DNA from: Ampullaceana balthica
Taxonomy: Eukaryota; Mollusca; Gastropoda; Lymnaeidae
Assembly: GCA_944989445.1 (NCBI GenBank)
Contig: CALYLW010000013.1
Coordinates: 1,026,566-1,090,565 of the forward strand
Reading direction: 5' to 3'
DNA length: 64,000 nucleotides
The translations under genes and the position numbers were made by a program. Positions 24,001 to 33,727 of the stretch are shown piece by piece; the first letter of the stretch is position 1, and each line of letters opens with the position of its first letter. The notes beneath the pieces were generated by a model. It worked only from the letters and a program-made list of their open reading frames with translations, was not told the origin of the DNA and did not search any database.

Positions 24001-26708
24001 ACATTACTGTCACCATCTCAGGCAGACATTACTGTGGCATTGCACTGTGAGCACCAGAAGTCAACTGATATATGGCTAATATTTCTCTGGAAATATTCAA
24101 TCAAAGATTGTTGTAACTTTGATAGTCACATATATCAAGGAGACTGCACATAGCCAAGTACACATGGACACAAGTACACATGGACACAACTACACATGGA
24201 CACAACTACACATGGACACAACTACACATGGACACAAGTACACATGGACACAAGTACACATGGACACAAGTACACATGGACACAAGTACACATGGACACA
24301 AGTACACATGGACACAACTACACATGGACACAACTACACATGGACACAAGTACACATTGACACAAGTACACAACTACACATGGACACAAGTACACATGGA
24401 CACAAGTATCTTATCTTATCTATACAGACGCTCCTTCTATGCAGAAGATAGTTGCGTCCACAGACCATGACAGATGATCTGTTGGCAAGTGATGCAGCGT
24501 TCACAGGCCACGGCTTTGTGTGTTCCACGCATTACCCAGCCGCCTAACTACATGTAGTGTTAGGTACCCATTCGGAGCGGGGTGACTCAGGGACGCCCTA
24601 GGCCCCAGGAACAAACCCTTGCCTTCACACGGATTCGAACCTGTGACCATCGGTACGACAGTCCAGTGCGCTGCTAAGTACACATGGACACAACTACACA
24701 TGGACACAAGTACACATGGACACAAGTACACATGGACACAAGGACACATGGACACAAGTACACATTGACACAAGTACACATGGACACAATTTTTACAATT
24801 TATTAACATTTTAATAAAGGAATATTACACTTATTGGTATGCAAGAAATAAGCCTTTAAAAATGTATTGAGGTGATCAATGAATACAATGACCTAATATG
24901 TTTACACCATAAAATATAAACTGATTTCAAAGCTTGCATAGCTTTAATGTCCATTGGCGGATTGATTTTAAAATGGTACCACCACCCAATTTCCTTTCTT
25001 TTCAGCTGTGTTTTCATTTTTTTTCTTTTATTATTAGGTGCCTGTAGATTTGAGAAAATGTGTTAAGAAATGTAATTTATACTGATATACATGTAATTGG
25101 ATTTTGTTTTAGTTAATAGCTAAAATATGCCATTTGTATTCTAAGTTATAATTAAATATTAACAAATATTGATCTTTTGACAGCAACCTTTTGTTTAATT
25201 AGAGTAATACATACAACTGTAAATGAGTGTTAGCCCCAACCACGACTTGAGTTACTAAGACCGCCCCCCCACACACACACAATGGATCTTTACAGTTGAT
25301 GTTTTGTTCCCAGGCTGTAGGGGGAGAATCTCAGAGGGGCATCATTGACTACATTGCTGATGTCATCATGGCTCTCAACAAACACTTTGTCAGCCATCTG
25401 GCCCTGTGGCTTAAGTCTATTGTAGACAACGAAGGCTACCCCTCCCCACGGGCTACCAGGCAAGACAAGGAAAATTTTATCAAAAACCTTCTGAGGTCAG
25501 TACTTGAAATAGACTAATTGTAAAAAAAGAAAACTTCTCTGTTGTAATTTTTTTTTAGATCTCTTTAATTCAATCAATAGTTTAAAACAATATTGTTTGT
25601 AGCTCTATGATTTAATCATTAGACTAAAACATTAAAAGGATGGTCAGATAAGTGACTTAATAATTTCTATAACAAAATAATACAGCCCTCTCCCTCCTAT
25701 ATACACAACTTCTCACAAGCTAAAAGATAACAGAATGAAAAGTCATCAAGTGGGTCATTCTGTGCTCATTCTACCGGTCATGACTTCATTTTCAACACAT
25801 AGTCTACAAATTAGCTATTTCTACACATTATGACTTCATTTTCAACAAATACCGTATTTTCACGCATATTCCCCGCGGGTTATACCAGATTTTACAAACC
25901 CCGCACCCCCCCCCTGCGGGGTATCTCCGTGGGCTGGGTATCTGAATTTTTTTACCCTGAATAATGAATCAATGGCGCTATTACTTGCAAAACACGAATA
26001 TAAAATTAGAATCTGTATAACTTCTGGTATTATACGTGTCTCCCCGGTTAACCTCGGAATCGAATAGTCCAGTTTAAACCGGTTTGGAAGTAATTCTCGT
26101 TCATGTCGTAAATTGAATATTTTGTATAATGACTGCAGTTGTCTGATGGTACGGTGTACCGGAAAAAATAGTGCACACTTGTTTACGTTTAGCCAATCGA
26201 ATAAAATATCAAAATTATAATTTTATAATTATTTATAATATTTTTTTTAAAATAAACAATTACTTTTTAAGTAATAAGAGATATTTTTGTATGCATGGTA
26301 TTGATAGAGTTGTGAAAATATAGTACGGTAAGTACATCTCCTAGAGTGGTTCATCATGATATGATTGTGCGGGGTATAAATGTGGGCGGGTTATTCCACA
26401 ATTTTTTTACAGGATCTAAAAATTCTGCGGGGTATATGCGTGGGCAGGTTATCTGCGTGTGCGGGGAATATGCGTGAAAATACGGTAATTTACAAACTAG
26501 CTATTTCGGGTTTAGAGAAAAAAAATTGAGCATATGTCAATAAAATTTCTAACATGAGCTATGAGATTGATGTGGCTAATTAAAATATCTTTTCTCCAGA
26601 GATCGGATGAACAAGCGCAAAACACGAGATGTTGTTAAAGAGTTTGCCTTGCTTTGTAGAGGAGTATTGGGAACAGAGTATGCTGAGGCTGCTGCAGCAT
26701 TCTTGTGA
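2..26708 (+). CDS. IPO13: Importin-13 (IPO13), 3' 25 exons, 5' end outside window
   Basis: Importin-beta family nuclear transport receptor. Known IPO13 proteins work in both directions, importing cargo such as UBC9 and MAGOH-Y14 and exporting eIF1A under Ran control. Exons read from GT-AG borders: 2-61, 229-282, 1326-1398, 2279-2409, 2614-2699, 2841-2925, 3882-4010, 4472-4552, 4929-5067, 7739-7788, 7947-8048, 15494-15641, 16286-16467, 16733-16759, 16901-17035, 18219-18371, 18485-18565, 18810-18947, 20232-20328, 20606-20658, 21402-21468, 22129-22187, 23557-23646, 25314-25495, 26600-26708. Phases match at every junction and give 836 residues plus stop; vertebrate IPO13 is about 963, so roughly 130 N-terminal residues are missing. 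Diagnostic pieces include LPGHFPVNES, DEKEQF-like EEKEQFRCYRQDIGDTL, ALNKHFVSHLALWLK and the C-terminal KEFALLCRGVLGTEY, all collinear with IPO13. The family is a chain of HEAT repeats. Identification is firm; exact borders rest on consensus sites only. Confidence 0.95.
283..1325 (+). other. IPO13 intron 2, nothing notable
   Basis: AT-rich intron between the exon ending LPEE and the exon beginning FFSTNLPQL. I see only simple A/T runs and a short TA repeat near 911-921; no open frame, mobile element or array. The next introns at 1399-2278 and 2926-3881 are likewise plain AT-rich sequence. Confidence 0.7.
2771..2848 (+). repeat. 45-bp duplication of the exon 6 acceptor
   Basis: The block TTTGCCTGCAG followed by (G/A)TACCCAG occurs twice, with the acceptor AG ending at 2795 and at 2840, exactly 45 bp apart. 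The downstream copy is the acceptor that joins exon 5 to the IPO13-like sequence YPVTIQRLLSEV. Using the upstream copy keeps the frame and adds 15 codons without a stop (YPGFYYVFSVMFACR), so a longer isoform is formally possible. Confidence 0.8.
5308..5582 (+). repeat. 55-bp minisatellite, 5 copies
   Basis: Five nearly identical 55-bp units begin with GACAAAAAGTGTCTCTATC at 5308, 5363, 5418, 5473 and 5528. The array starts about 240 bp after the exon 9 donor, in IPO13 intron 9. Only one or two substitutions separate the units, so the expansion is probably recent. Confidence 0.95.
5863..7574 (+). mobile_element. Class II DNA transposon remnant with CAGGGTGTCCACC termini
   Basis: Perfect 13-bp terminal inverted repeats CAGGGTGTCCACC lie at both ends (15 bp if the flanking TA is counted). 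The flanks share TAATA (5858-5862 and 7575-7579), so the duplication is TA to TAATA; no 8-bp duplication is visible. Subterminal sequence is built from many GTCGGATAA-like motifs. A short plus-strand frame at 7208-7450 encodes a Cys2-His-type finger, CKYCGQAYLIG with a later NTHIG, preceded by a DWL...EWLEQL segment. That arrangement resembles the N-terminal zinc finger of hAT-like transposases. The rest of the transposase is missing. It sits in IPO13 intron 9. Confidence 0.75.
8084..8537. mobile_element. MITE, TACYGTATWTACTCG family
   Basis: Ends are inverted repeats: TACTGTATATACTCGTTCTA on the left and, on the other strand, TACCGTATTTACTCGTTCTA on the right. Internal C-rich blocks (AAGCCGACCCCCCC at about 8179 and 8468) repeat. 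No coding capacity. It lies 36 bp after the exon 11 donor. The TACCGTATTT end resembles the element at 25850-26487, suggesting one superfamily. Confidence 0.75.
8664..15475. repeat. 6.8-kb minisatellite of 24/27-bp units filling IPO13 intron 11
   Basis: About 265 copies of a unit with core AATCCTGTCAAATCAC; 24-bp units end in TAATAATG and 27-bp units in AACTAATAATG. Because both lengths are multiples of three, two plus-strand frames and one minus-strand frame stay open for hundreds of codons. I do not regard these as genes. Variant units occur as higher-order markers: GAATTCTGTCTTAATC recurs at about 8805, 9440, 9999, 10170, 10610, 11607, 11781, 12166, 12999, 13178, 13617 and 14286, and AATCCTTCAAATTACAAC at about 10460, 12016, 13464 and 14132. 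The array stops 18 bp before exon 12. Confidence 0.97.
17043..17605. repeat. 19-bp minisatellite at the exon 15 donor
   Basis: Tandem units of 19 bp, chiefly TTGTTGATACTTCTGGGAC and TTGTTGATACTTGTGGTAC, start within 10 bp of the exon 15 donor (GT at 17036) and run about 560 bp into IPO13 intron 15. The two variants alternate irregularly. Confidence 0.95.
18052..18215. repeat. ~33-bp minisatellite ending in the exon 16 acceptor
   Basis: Five degenerate units with core CTGACCCTTACAATGAATGT. The last unit supplies the pyrimidine stretch of the exon 16 acceptor (AG ends at 18218), so the acceptor tract is itself array sequence. Confidence 0.85.
19103..19402. repeat. 24-bp minisatellite in IPO13 intron 18
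   Basis: About 12 copies of a 24-bp unit with core ATACATTGTAATTCTGTTCA. The unit length is a multiple of three, so open frames appear on both strands; they are repeat artefacts. Confidence 0.95.
19528..20016 (+). mobile_element. ~500-bp DNA repeat, copy 1
   Basis: Matches the reverse complement of 28421-28918 over almost its full length, and parts of 36077-41910. Ends are TAAATCCTTTATATTAAC and (other strand) TAAATCCCTTATGTACGAG, so short inverted ends are plausible. The interior contains several copies of GCGTATTATA and no coding frame. It is most likely a non-autonomous DNA transposon. Lies in IPO13 intron 18. Confidence 0.75.
20529..20630 (+). repeat. 55-bp duplication of the exon 20 acceptor
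   Basis: The segment from the pyrimidine tract through CTGTTGACAG and into GGCATGCGCAATTACACTGA occurs twice, with acceptor AG at 20550 and 20605. The downstream copy joins correctly into IPO13 sequence (GMRNYTDVIEGFMCF). The upstream copy would shift the frame (55 is not a multiple of three) and soon meet a stop. Confidence 0.85.
20736..21280. repeat. 46-bp minisatellite in IPO13 intron 20
   Basis: About 12 units of 46 bp, core TTTACTCTAATTTAACACAA, checked by equal spacing at 20783, 20829 and 20875. AT-rich, located between exon 20 and exon 21. Confidence 0.9.
21538..21665. repeat. ~35-bp minisatellite, 4 copies
   Basis: Four units with core GAGGTGCACCATTTGAAATT; one unit is shortened. 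It begins about 70 bp after the exon 21 donor. Confidence 0.85.
21709..22166 (+). repeat. 38-bp array made of the exon 22 splice acceptor
   Basis: Twelve copies of AG followed by (C/A)TGTTTTAA(A/G)TATGACAT occur at an exact 38-bp spacing from 21710 to 22128 (418 bp, 11 intervals, no indels). Each of the last 11 copies is preceded by CTCATCCCC. The last copy is the real acceptor of exon 22 (22129-22187), whose first codons AVLSMTLP are the repeat unit read in frame. If an upstream acceptor were used, the frame would reach a TAA directly after AVLSMTLP. Confidence 0.95.
22394..23170. repeat. 17/19/21-bp minisatellite in IPO13 intron 22
   Basis: About 40 units with core GGTTGGGTCTACATTGT, varying by the presence of CT or CTGT, giving lengths of 17, 19 and 21 bp. 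Mixed lengths make all plus frames intermittently open. Confidence 0.95.
23178..23556. repeat. 43-bp array ending exactly at the exon 23 acceptor
   Basis: Nearly nine units of 43 bp contain TATTACTGTTACAG followed by TATAGTGTATTCAAG. The final unit ends TATTACTGTTTCAG, the functional acceptor of exon 23 (23557). Every upstream unit thus carries an acceptor-like ACAG. Confidence 0.95.
23710..24035. repeat. 25-bp minisatellite after exon 23
   Basis: About 12 units of 25 bp, core CAGACATTACTGTCACCATC followed by TCAGG, beginning about 60 bp after the exon 23 donor. Units are almost identical. Confidence 0.95.
24158..24789. repeat. 16-bp minisatellite split by a SINE
   Basis: Units GTACACATGGACACAA or CTACACATGGACACAA repeat from about 24158 to 24407 and resume from 24676 to 24789; the 268 bp between are a SINE. 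The array therefore existed before the SINE arrived. Confidence 0.95.
24408..24675 (-). mobile_element. tRNA-derived SINE, copy 1
   Basis: Read on the minus strand, the 5' end has a box A-like TAGCAGCGCACTGG and a perfect box B GGTTCGAATCC (plus 24631-24641), both typical of tRNA-derived pol III promoters. A central body follows, then a 3' tail containing GAAGGAGCGTCTGTA and GATAAGATAAGATA. The tail matches the 3' end of the LINE at 45420-45466. A direct duplication AAGTA flanks it but cannot be separated from the surrounding minisatellite. Confidence 0.88.
25850..26487. mobile_element. MITE with TACCGTATTTTCACGCATAT termini
   Basis: A 638-bp element with near-perfect inverted ends starting TACCGTATTTTCACGCATAT. 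Internal motifs such as GCGGGGTAT and GCGGGTTAT repeat near both ends. No open frame. It lies in the last IPO13 intron, inside the second copy of a short duplicated segment (CTTCATTTTCAACA). Confidence 0.85.
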
Positions 26709-27670
26709 TACTTGGCAGAACACATTGGAACATGGTGTGTGAATGGCACACATTGGAACATGGTGTGTGAATGGCACACATTGGAACATGGTGTGAATGA
26801 GAGAATGAATAGAACAAAAATTGTCAGTGGCTAAAATGTAAATGACTTTGAAAAGCAAAATGATTATTTTTATTATGCAAAAATCGAAAGTCTTAATTTG
26901 TCTTGTGCTGAGACTTTCTTAATGTGCAATATGAAGGGTTGACATATTGGTGGAATGATTTTTATTTTAATTGTATGGTTTTTCTCATTGCTAAAGATGA
27001 TTACCCTTGCTTTGTATCAGCTTTAAGTTGTTTACGTATGTATGGCTTTAAGTTGATTATGTATGTATGGCTTTAAGTTGATTACGTATGTATGGCTTTG
27101 CTTGTTGTAGTCAACATGTTGGAGCATTCAGTGTAAGTTGTTTATGTATGTATGGCTCAGCTTGTTGTAGTCATCATGTTGGAGCATTCAGTGTAAGTTG
27201 TTTATGTATGTATGGCTCAGCTTGTTGTAGTCATCATGTTGGAGCATTCAGTGTAAGTTGTTTATGTATGTATGGCTCAGCTTGTTGTAGTCATCATGTT
27301 GGAGCATTCAGTGTAAGTTGTTTATGTATGTATGGCTCAGCTTGTTGTAGTCATCATGTTGGAGCATTCAGTGTAAGTTGTTTATGTATGTATGGCTCAG
27401 CTTGTTGTAGTCATCATGTTGCAGCATTCAGTGTAAGTTGTTTACGTATGTATGGCTCAGCTTGTTGTAGTCAACATGTTGGAGCATTCAGTGTAAGTTG
27501 TTTACGTATGTATGGCTCAGCTTGTTGTAGTCAACATGTTGGAGCATTCAGAACAGGGTCAGTTTCACTAACGTACTATCATATTTCTGTATCTAACAAT
27601 ATCTAGTACATTTTTAGACTAAGTGTCTGGATAATGCTATTGAATAAAGGTGCTACACTATGCTATCACT
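26709..27670 (+). other. Probable IPO13 3' UTR
   Basis: Follows the TGA at 26706-26708. It holds a 28-bp triplication (26721-26800, core CACATTGGAACATGGTGTG) and the 60-bp array below. The first plausible polyadenylation signal is AATAAA at 27643-27648. Later signals exist, so a longer UTR is possible. Confidence 0.55.
27113..27553. repeat. 60-bp array in the IPO13 3' end, 8 copies
   Basis: The motif GGAGCATTCAGTGTAAGTTG marks units at 27121, 27181, 27241, 27301, 27361, 27421 (one substitution) and 27481; the eighth, at 27541, begins GGAGCATTCAG and then leaves the array. Units are nearly identical and carry a donor-like AGTGTAAGT. The 60-bp length keeps one frame open for 172 codons, which I treat as an artefact. 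Confidence 0.95.
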
Positions 27671-28420
27671 GTAAATAGGTGTACATACATTTTGTGTGTG
27701 GAATGTTATTGGCCAGTAATAGATTGTGTTAAAATGTAGGCAGTCTGCATCATATTTAGAGATGGCCCCATCAGGGAACAAACTTATTGTGGCTAACATT
27801 TACTCCTTGTTTTCCTGCCTTTCATGAAGCCATTTGTTTCTCTTCATGTTCATCAATCTTTTTGTGCTTGATTTGATTTAGAAAGACCAAGCTTTAGATA
27901 GTTATGTGTTCATGAACAGTGTTGAAACACATGACACTATTCAACGAGTCATTCAACACAGTGTTGTAACACATGACAATATTCAACGAGTCATTCATGT
28001 GAAAGATTATATAATAATTATGTATAACTATTTAGGTATAAAACTTTATTGCAAAAATTTTGCATTTGTTTTTTTGTTTTTTTCATTTAGATTTTGGTGC
28101 AACTCATAGATAAGTTCTGTTAGCCTTCTTTTCTCATCACTGTTAGTGCATAGACTTGAAACTTTCTTATTACCATGTCATTGATAACAAGTTTAAATAG
28201 ATTGTTTTTATTGCCTGGTTCAATTCCCCTTCTCCCACCCATCTTCCTATTTTCAGAATCATGCATTTAAACACTTTTTTTCTTTACTGGTGAGGCTTCA
28301 TTTTGGCTATAAAAATAATACAATAAGTCAAGGCCCTGTTTTCTCATTGTAACTGACTCTAATTTGGACTATCAAACACAAATGTATTATATTTGTAGTC
28401 AATGAAAATAAGAAAAACCC

Positions 28421-28918
28421 GTAAAAAACCAAGTTTTTGACTATAAATCCTTTATGTACGAGAAGAATTTAAAAGAATGTTCATTATAATACGCAGCGCC
28501 AGACCATCCAGAAATACAAAATTGTAGTTGTGTCGTAAAACATGTTTAATGTAATGCGCACCGATCAGGAATATGTTTATAAAAAGAGCTGTCAATAAAA
28601 TACGCACCTTATTGCGCGACAGAAAGGTTGTTCAATATAATACGCACCGCGACGCTCTATCTCAAAAAATAGCATGATACATAGGAATAAATAAAATAAT
28701 CTAAAAAATCAATAATTTAATGACGGTACATGCGATCGATCTGAAATTTTGATACATTGTTTTTATCATCGGTACGACACTGCCTGCAAAATTTCAGCTC
28801 GCTATCTTGCGAGCAAGTGGGTTAAAAATCGATCAAAAGTTTTGGCAACAAGCAAGCAATCAAGCAAGGTCGGTTGGTCGGTCGGCCGCAGACACCACGA
28901 GTTAATATAAAGGATTTA
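28421..28918 (-). mobile_element. ~500-bp DNA repeat, copy 2 (inverted)
   Basis: Reverse-complement counterpart of 19528-20016: starts GTAAAAAACCAAGTTTTTGA, contains AATACGCAGCGCC and GATCGATCTGAAATTTTGAT, and ends CCACGAGTTAATATAAAGGA. No coding capacity. Lies about 1.7 kb after the IPO13 stop. Confidence 0.75.
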
Positions 28919-31900
28919 AAAAGACTGCAATTCAATACCAACCGATTTACACTAAATGTTATAGAATAAATATTATCTATTGCTCACCCTAATACTGCCC
29001 TAGGCTTTTGACTTTTAAAAAAAAAGTACTGACAAAACTCACAATCTACATTCATATTGATTGATACTGAAAGTATGTCATTAACATATTAAAAAACCAA
29101 ATATCTTGTAATCATTTTCAATAAGATTGTGGCAAAATCTGGCATATCTAGACCCAACCAAAGGAAGAGAATTTGGTTTAGGAACTAAATGTTCTTGATT
29201 TATGTTGGTCTTGTCAGAATTTAGACAATGAACATACAAAAATGCAGTGTTGATACGTTGTGGTTTCTCTATATTATAATAAATACAGTACCTACTTAAT
29301 CATAAAACCTTTGAAACATTTGTTTAATATTGGACGATATCACATGAAATCAACCATGACTGAAACACTATCAAATATCTGACCAGTTTTGAATATTCTT
29401 TTATAGACAATTTTACTCACAACCTGACATCTCTACATCTGTAGTTCCCAAAAGTTTGTTACTATTTATGTTTCCTGTCAGTAAAACTGTGATGTCCATT
29501 AACTGATGCCATATATTTTGTTGAAATTCTGTTGTCATTGCAATGATCCTAAAACTCCACTCATCTCTTACTATTAGCCGAATGTCTACTAACAGTTATT
29601 TGAAAAATGTTATCCCTTTGCCAAAACACCTCATAATTTTATTCTCTTTCCAAATCTTGTGAATACTCAATTCTACTCACTTACATGGTATGTGCAGTCA
29701 AAGTAGTTTTTAAATTGGTGAGGGGGGTTTTCTTCTTAATTTTCAACATGTCCCTCCTTTTCCCAATTTCATTTTTTAAGGATCATATATCAAATGTAAA
29801 GATAAGGAGATTTCAAAGACTAAATATATCACATTAAAAATAATGGAAAGTGAATGACCTCATATCACGTTAGACTAAATGGAAAGTCAAGGACCCTATT
29901 TTATATATTACGTGTTAAAACAGATTTCAAGGAGGAATGGACCACACATTTCAACATTCCGTTAGTTGAAAAAAAATTGCTTGTATTAGTGTTACAATAA
30001 ATTGTTTAAGATCTCAAGGCGTGACACTTCCCTGATACATGCAACAAGTTTGACATTGAGATATGAAGCTATGTAAGGAAACACATCCAGGCAACCACAA
30101 CAAATCCCTGATACATGCAACAAGTTTGACATTGAGATATGAAGCTATGTAAGGAAACACATCCAGGCAACCACAACAAATGTGTGGTGCCATCTCCTCC
30201 CCTTTGTCCCAAGCTCTATTGGCTTGTCTAGTCATACTGTTCTTATTCCCTTTAATGTGCTGCCTGACACATTGGATTTTTGTCTTGGCCTGTTTCCTTT
30301 TATTAAGAAATCCATCTTAATCTTAGAATCTTATGTTGGAATGTGCTGAATTCTGAAGTAAAATCCAAGGACTCTGTGGTATAGTGGGTTTTTTTTTGTG
30401 TAGCTAGTCACAGCTCCATCAATTAATGTTTACAGAATGTTCAAAGTTGATGCAATAGAAATAAATTTTAGTTGACTTAATTTTCAGCCCGTTCACCTGT
30501 CAAAACTTTGCACTTTTGATATTATACATGTTTACTGGTACCTGCAGTTTGGTATGTTACCTGATAAGTATAAATTGATTTAACAAATATTGATTGAATC
30601 CTGTAAATATTGTTACCTTTGAATACCAAGAAAATCTCATATCAAACTTGTCTTCTGTCACTGGAAATGTTTTATTATTGTAAATTGTACAAATTTTAAA
30701 TTTAAAGATTGTAAATCTTATTTATGTAGAACTCCAACTTTTTGGAATAATAATTCCAACTTTTTGGAATATTACAAATAAAACAAATACAAATCCTATT
30801 TTTATTGAATGCTTAATTTACATGTCCTAATTCTCATGGAATTAAGATAATTGTCTCATGAACATGGCAAGAAATATTGAGATATAAAATTATTTTTGGA
30901 AATGGTGCACACATTTTACATCTTCTTTCCATTTATCAGATCAGAGATGATCTAAGTCATGCTTTAAGGACTTAATGATCTTTACAATGCACATAAGCTA
31001 GTTGTCCTGAGCATTGTTTAAGATACTTTATATTTGTCACAAATATTATACTGTTAGCCATCTTAATGACCATGACAGATTTTATAACATCCAATGTTTA
31101 CTGCTGATGGTCAATTATATTGGGTTTTTTTCTTTGATTTTCTGGCAAGCAAGATGGATTAGATGAAAGTAAAAGCTGTTCCTGGTAAATGGGAGGGGAA
31201 GTGTTTGCCATCAAAATGTCTACACAAGCTGTTAGTTGGGTGATCTAATTTCATTGGCTAAGTTAGAGTTGCTGATTCCAGATGCAAATTTTGTTGGTAC
31301 ATTAATTCTTCCATGAACCGCAATAAAAAAAATTGAGGAGGTCGATCTTCCAATACACCCACCCACCCACCCACAGTAGTAGTCTGCTAGTAAAGACAAT
31401 GACTTGTGTTACAGTAGTAGTCTGCTAGTAAAGACAATGACTTGTGTTACAGTAGTAGTCTGCTCGTGGCAATTTTTGGTTATGAAATCATAAAATTTAG
31501 ATTTTACATTTGAAGTTAAAGCCTTGGTTTCATATCAACATTTGTTCTTCACATTGACACTCAAGATGGTCTGGAGAGTATCTGTTATTAGCATTACTCA
31601 CAGTTATAGAATTATTTGTAACACAATTGATATGGGCATTCAAATCTTTAAAGACCTGTTGTAATTAGCTAAATTGAAATTTTAATTTAAAATGAGACAC
31701 ATGTTGTTGGACACTGATTTGTACAAAGTACCCGGTACAGAGACACATGTTGGACACTGATTTGTACAAGGTACCTGGTACAGAGACACATGTTGGACAC
31801 TGATTTGTACAAAGTACCCGGTACATCCAAACTTGCAACATTCATTATGATGTCAATAAAAATGTATTTCTAGTAAATATTTGTGTTGATTTATTTTTTT

Positions 31901-32686
31901 TTCTGAAAAATGTGTTCCATAATTCGGAATTGAAATGTTATCACTTTCATTCCTTAATGTTTCCATAAATCTCTTTATTAGAAATACTATCACTACCTAC
32001 TACCTATTAGTAATACTATCACTACCTACTACCTATTAGTAATACTATCACTACCTGTTAGTGCAGAGCACAGATTTTGTTTGTTATATTAGGTCACTGT
32101 TAATATTCTCAATGTCATTAAAATTTGTGAAGATTATATCCATGGGAACCATACACGGGTTATAAATAATGTAGGAGAGAAAAAAAACAACAAAATAATG
32201 GTATTTTGTTGGTTTTTTACCATGCACACACCACAATTAAACTTTTAAAAAACCTATAAGTATAGGAAATGGGGTTAATTTGGCTCACAAGTTTCCTGGC
32301 ATTTGGCACACTCATTGGCAATGTTCACAAATAAAATTACATGTAATTGTAAAGTGATTTCTAAAAATGATGTTACTTTGCTTTGACTATACTATAACTG
32401 CTGGGTTTTTTTGGGGTCTGTTTCTACACTAAACGATTTATTGAATCTAGTCTACACATCTCGGACATTAAGGGGTTAATCTAATGTTTGCTTTTATCGT
32501 CATGGTTACACACATACAATTTAATACAAACAGAATAATAATTTTCAAGTACTTAACATTTGGTAAAATCATAAATGAAAATGTCACAGCTTTGAATATA
32601 ATCTCAGTGTCTGATTTACTGATTAACTCTTCAACAAGACTCGCATGACTACAGACTACGGTACTTTGTATTGAAATTTGGTATCA
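28919..32686. other. Intergenic, small tandem duplications only
   Basis: AT-rich sequence with no convincing gene. I see short tandem duplications: a 76-bp pair at 30029-30180, a 38-bp repeat around 31372-31462 (core CAGTAGTAGTCTGCTAGTAA), a ~42-bp triplication around 31690-31826 (core GGACACTGATTTGTACAA), and a ~30-bp repeat at 31979-32056. Confidence 0.6.
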
Positions 32687-33113
32687 GGGGCCGTCCATAA
32701 ATGACGTCACACGATTTTGATCGATTTTACCCCTCCCCCTCCCCCCTCGTCACAAAAACACTTAGACACCCCTTCCAATATGACGTCACAAAGCTTTGAC
32801 ACCCCCCCCCTTTATAGTCGTATTTTCTAATTGAAAATTAGCATGTTGCAAATTACTTTTTTCTTGTTCAAATATGTATTTAGTGTCAGTCTGCACTCTA
32901 ATATCTTAACACGTGTGAAGCCGTTGAAAACGTCATTAAATAAATTGCAAGCAATTAAATATTTCAGTTCAACTTTTATTTAAAGTTGTGCGGTGTGCGT
33001 TTTTTTATGTGACGTCACATTTCTTAAATACCCCCTCCCCCTCGTCACACATCGTCACAAATGCGTGACCCCACTCTTCCCCTAGGCGCGTGACGTCATT
33101 TACGGACGGCCCC
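32687..33113. mobile_element. MITE with GGGGCCGTCCATAAATGACG termini
   Basis: A 427-bp element with inverted ends GGGGCCGTCCATAAATGACG and (other strand) GGGGCCGTCCGTAAATGACG. TCA flanks both sides, fitting a 3-bp target duplication as in PIF/Harbinger-type elements. The interior repeats GACGTCACA. A truncated relative lies at about 42674-42868. Confidence 0.85.
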
Positions 33114-33459
33114 TCAATGTAAAACGGTATAAATATATTATAGCTTCTGTCATTCAAGAAAGTGACCCTAAACCTCAATTTATTTCGGGGAAACTATATT
33201 TTTTAATCTGAAGAAAAATATTTCCTCTCCCGGAGAGGGCAGAACCCAGGTTTGTTGGTAAAATATGATGATACTATTATAGACAATATGTATTTTTTTA
33301 TTTATTGAAAAGTGAAAATATGGACACTGTACATTTTTATTTTAGAAATAAATAGCAAAGCATTAATTTCTTGATCTAAAATTGAAGTTTTCTACTTTTC
33401 CTCCTGGCACAATCTTTTATGTATCATTTTTATAAGCCATGCCATGCTCTTCTTCTTAT

Positions 33460-33727
33460 TCTTCTTATCTATACAGACGCTCCTTCTATGCAGAAGATAG
33501 TTGCGTCCACAGACCATGACAGATGATCTGTTGGCAAGTGATGCAGCATTCACAGGCCACGGCTTTGTGGGTTCCACGCATTACCCAGCCGCCTAAATAC
33601 ATGTAGTGTTAGGTACCCATTCGGAGCGGGGTGACTCAGGGACGCCCTAGGCCCCGGGAACAAACCCTTGCCTTCACACGGATTCGAACCAGTGGCCAGT
33701 GACCATCGGTACGACAGTCCAGTGCGC
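33460..33727 (-). mobile_element. tRNA-derived SINE, copy 2
   Basis: Nearly identical to 24408-24675 in the same orientation. Box B GGTTCGAATCC lies at plus 33680-33690. It differs by a small duplication next to box B (CCAGTGGCCAGTG) and scattered substitutions. The tail again carries GAAGGAGCGTCTGTA. Confidence 0.88.

Noticed and set aside
24631..24641. A tRNA gene suggested by a perfect box B
   Set aside because: The surrounding sequence cannot fold as a full tRNA and is repeated at 33460-33727 with a LINE-like tail, so it is a SINE.
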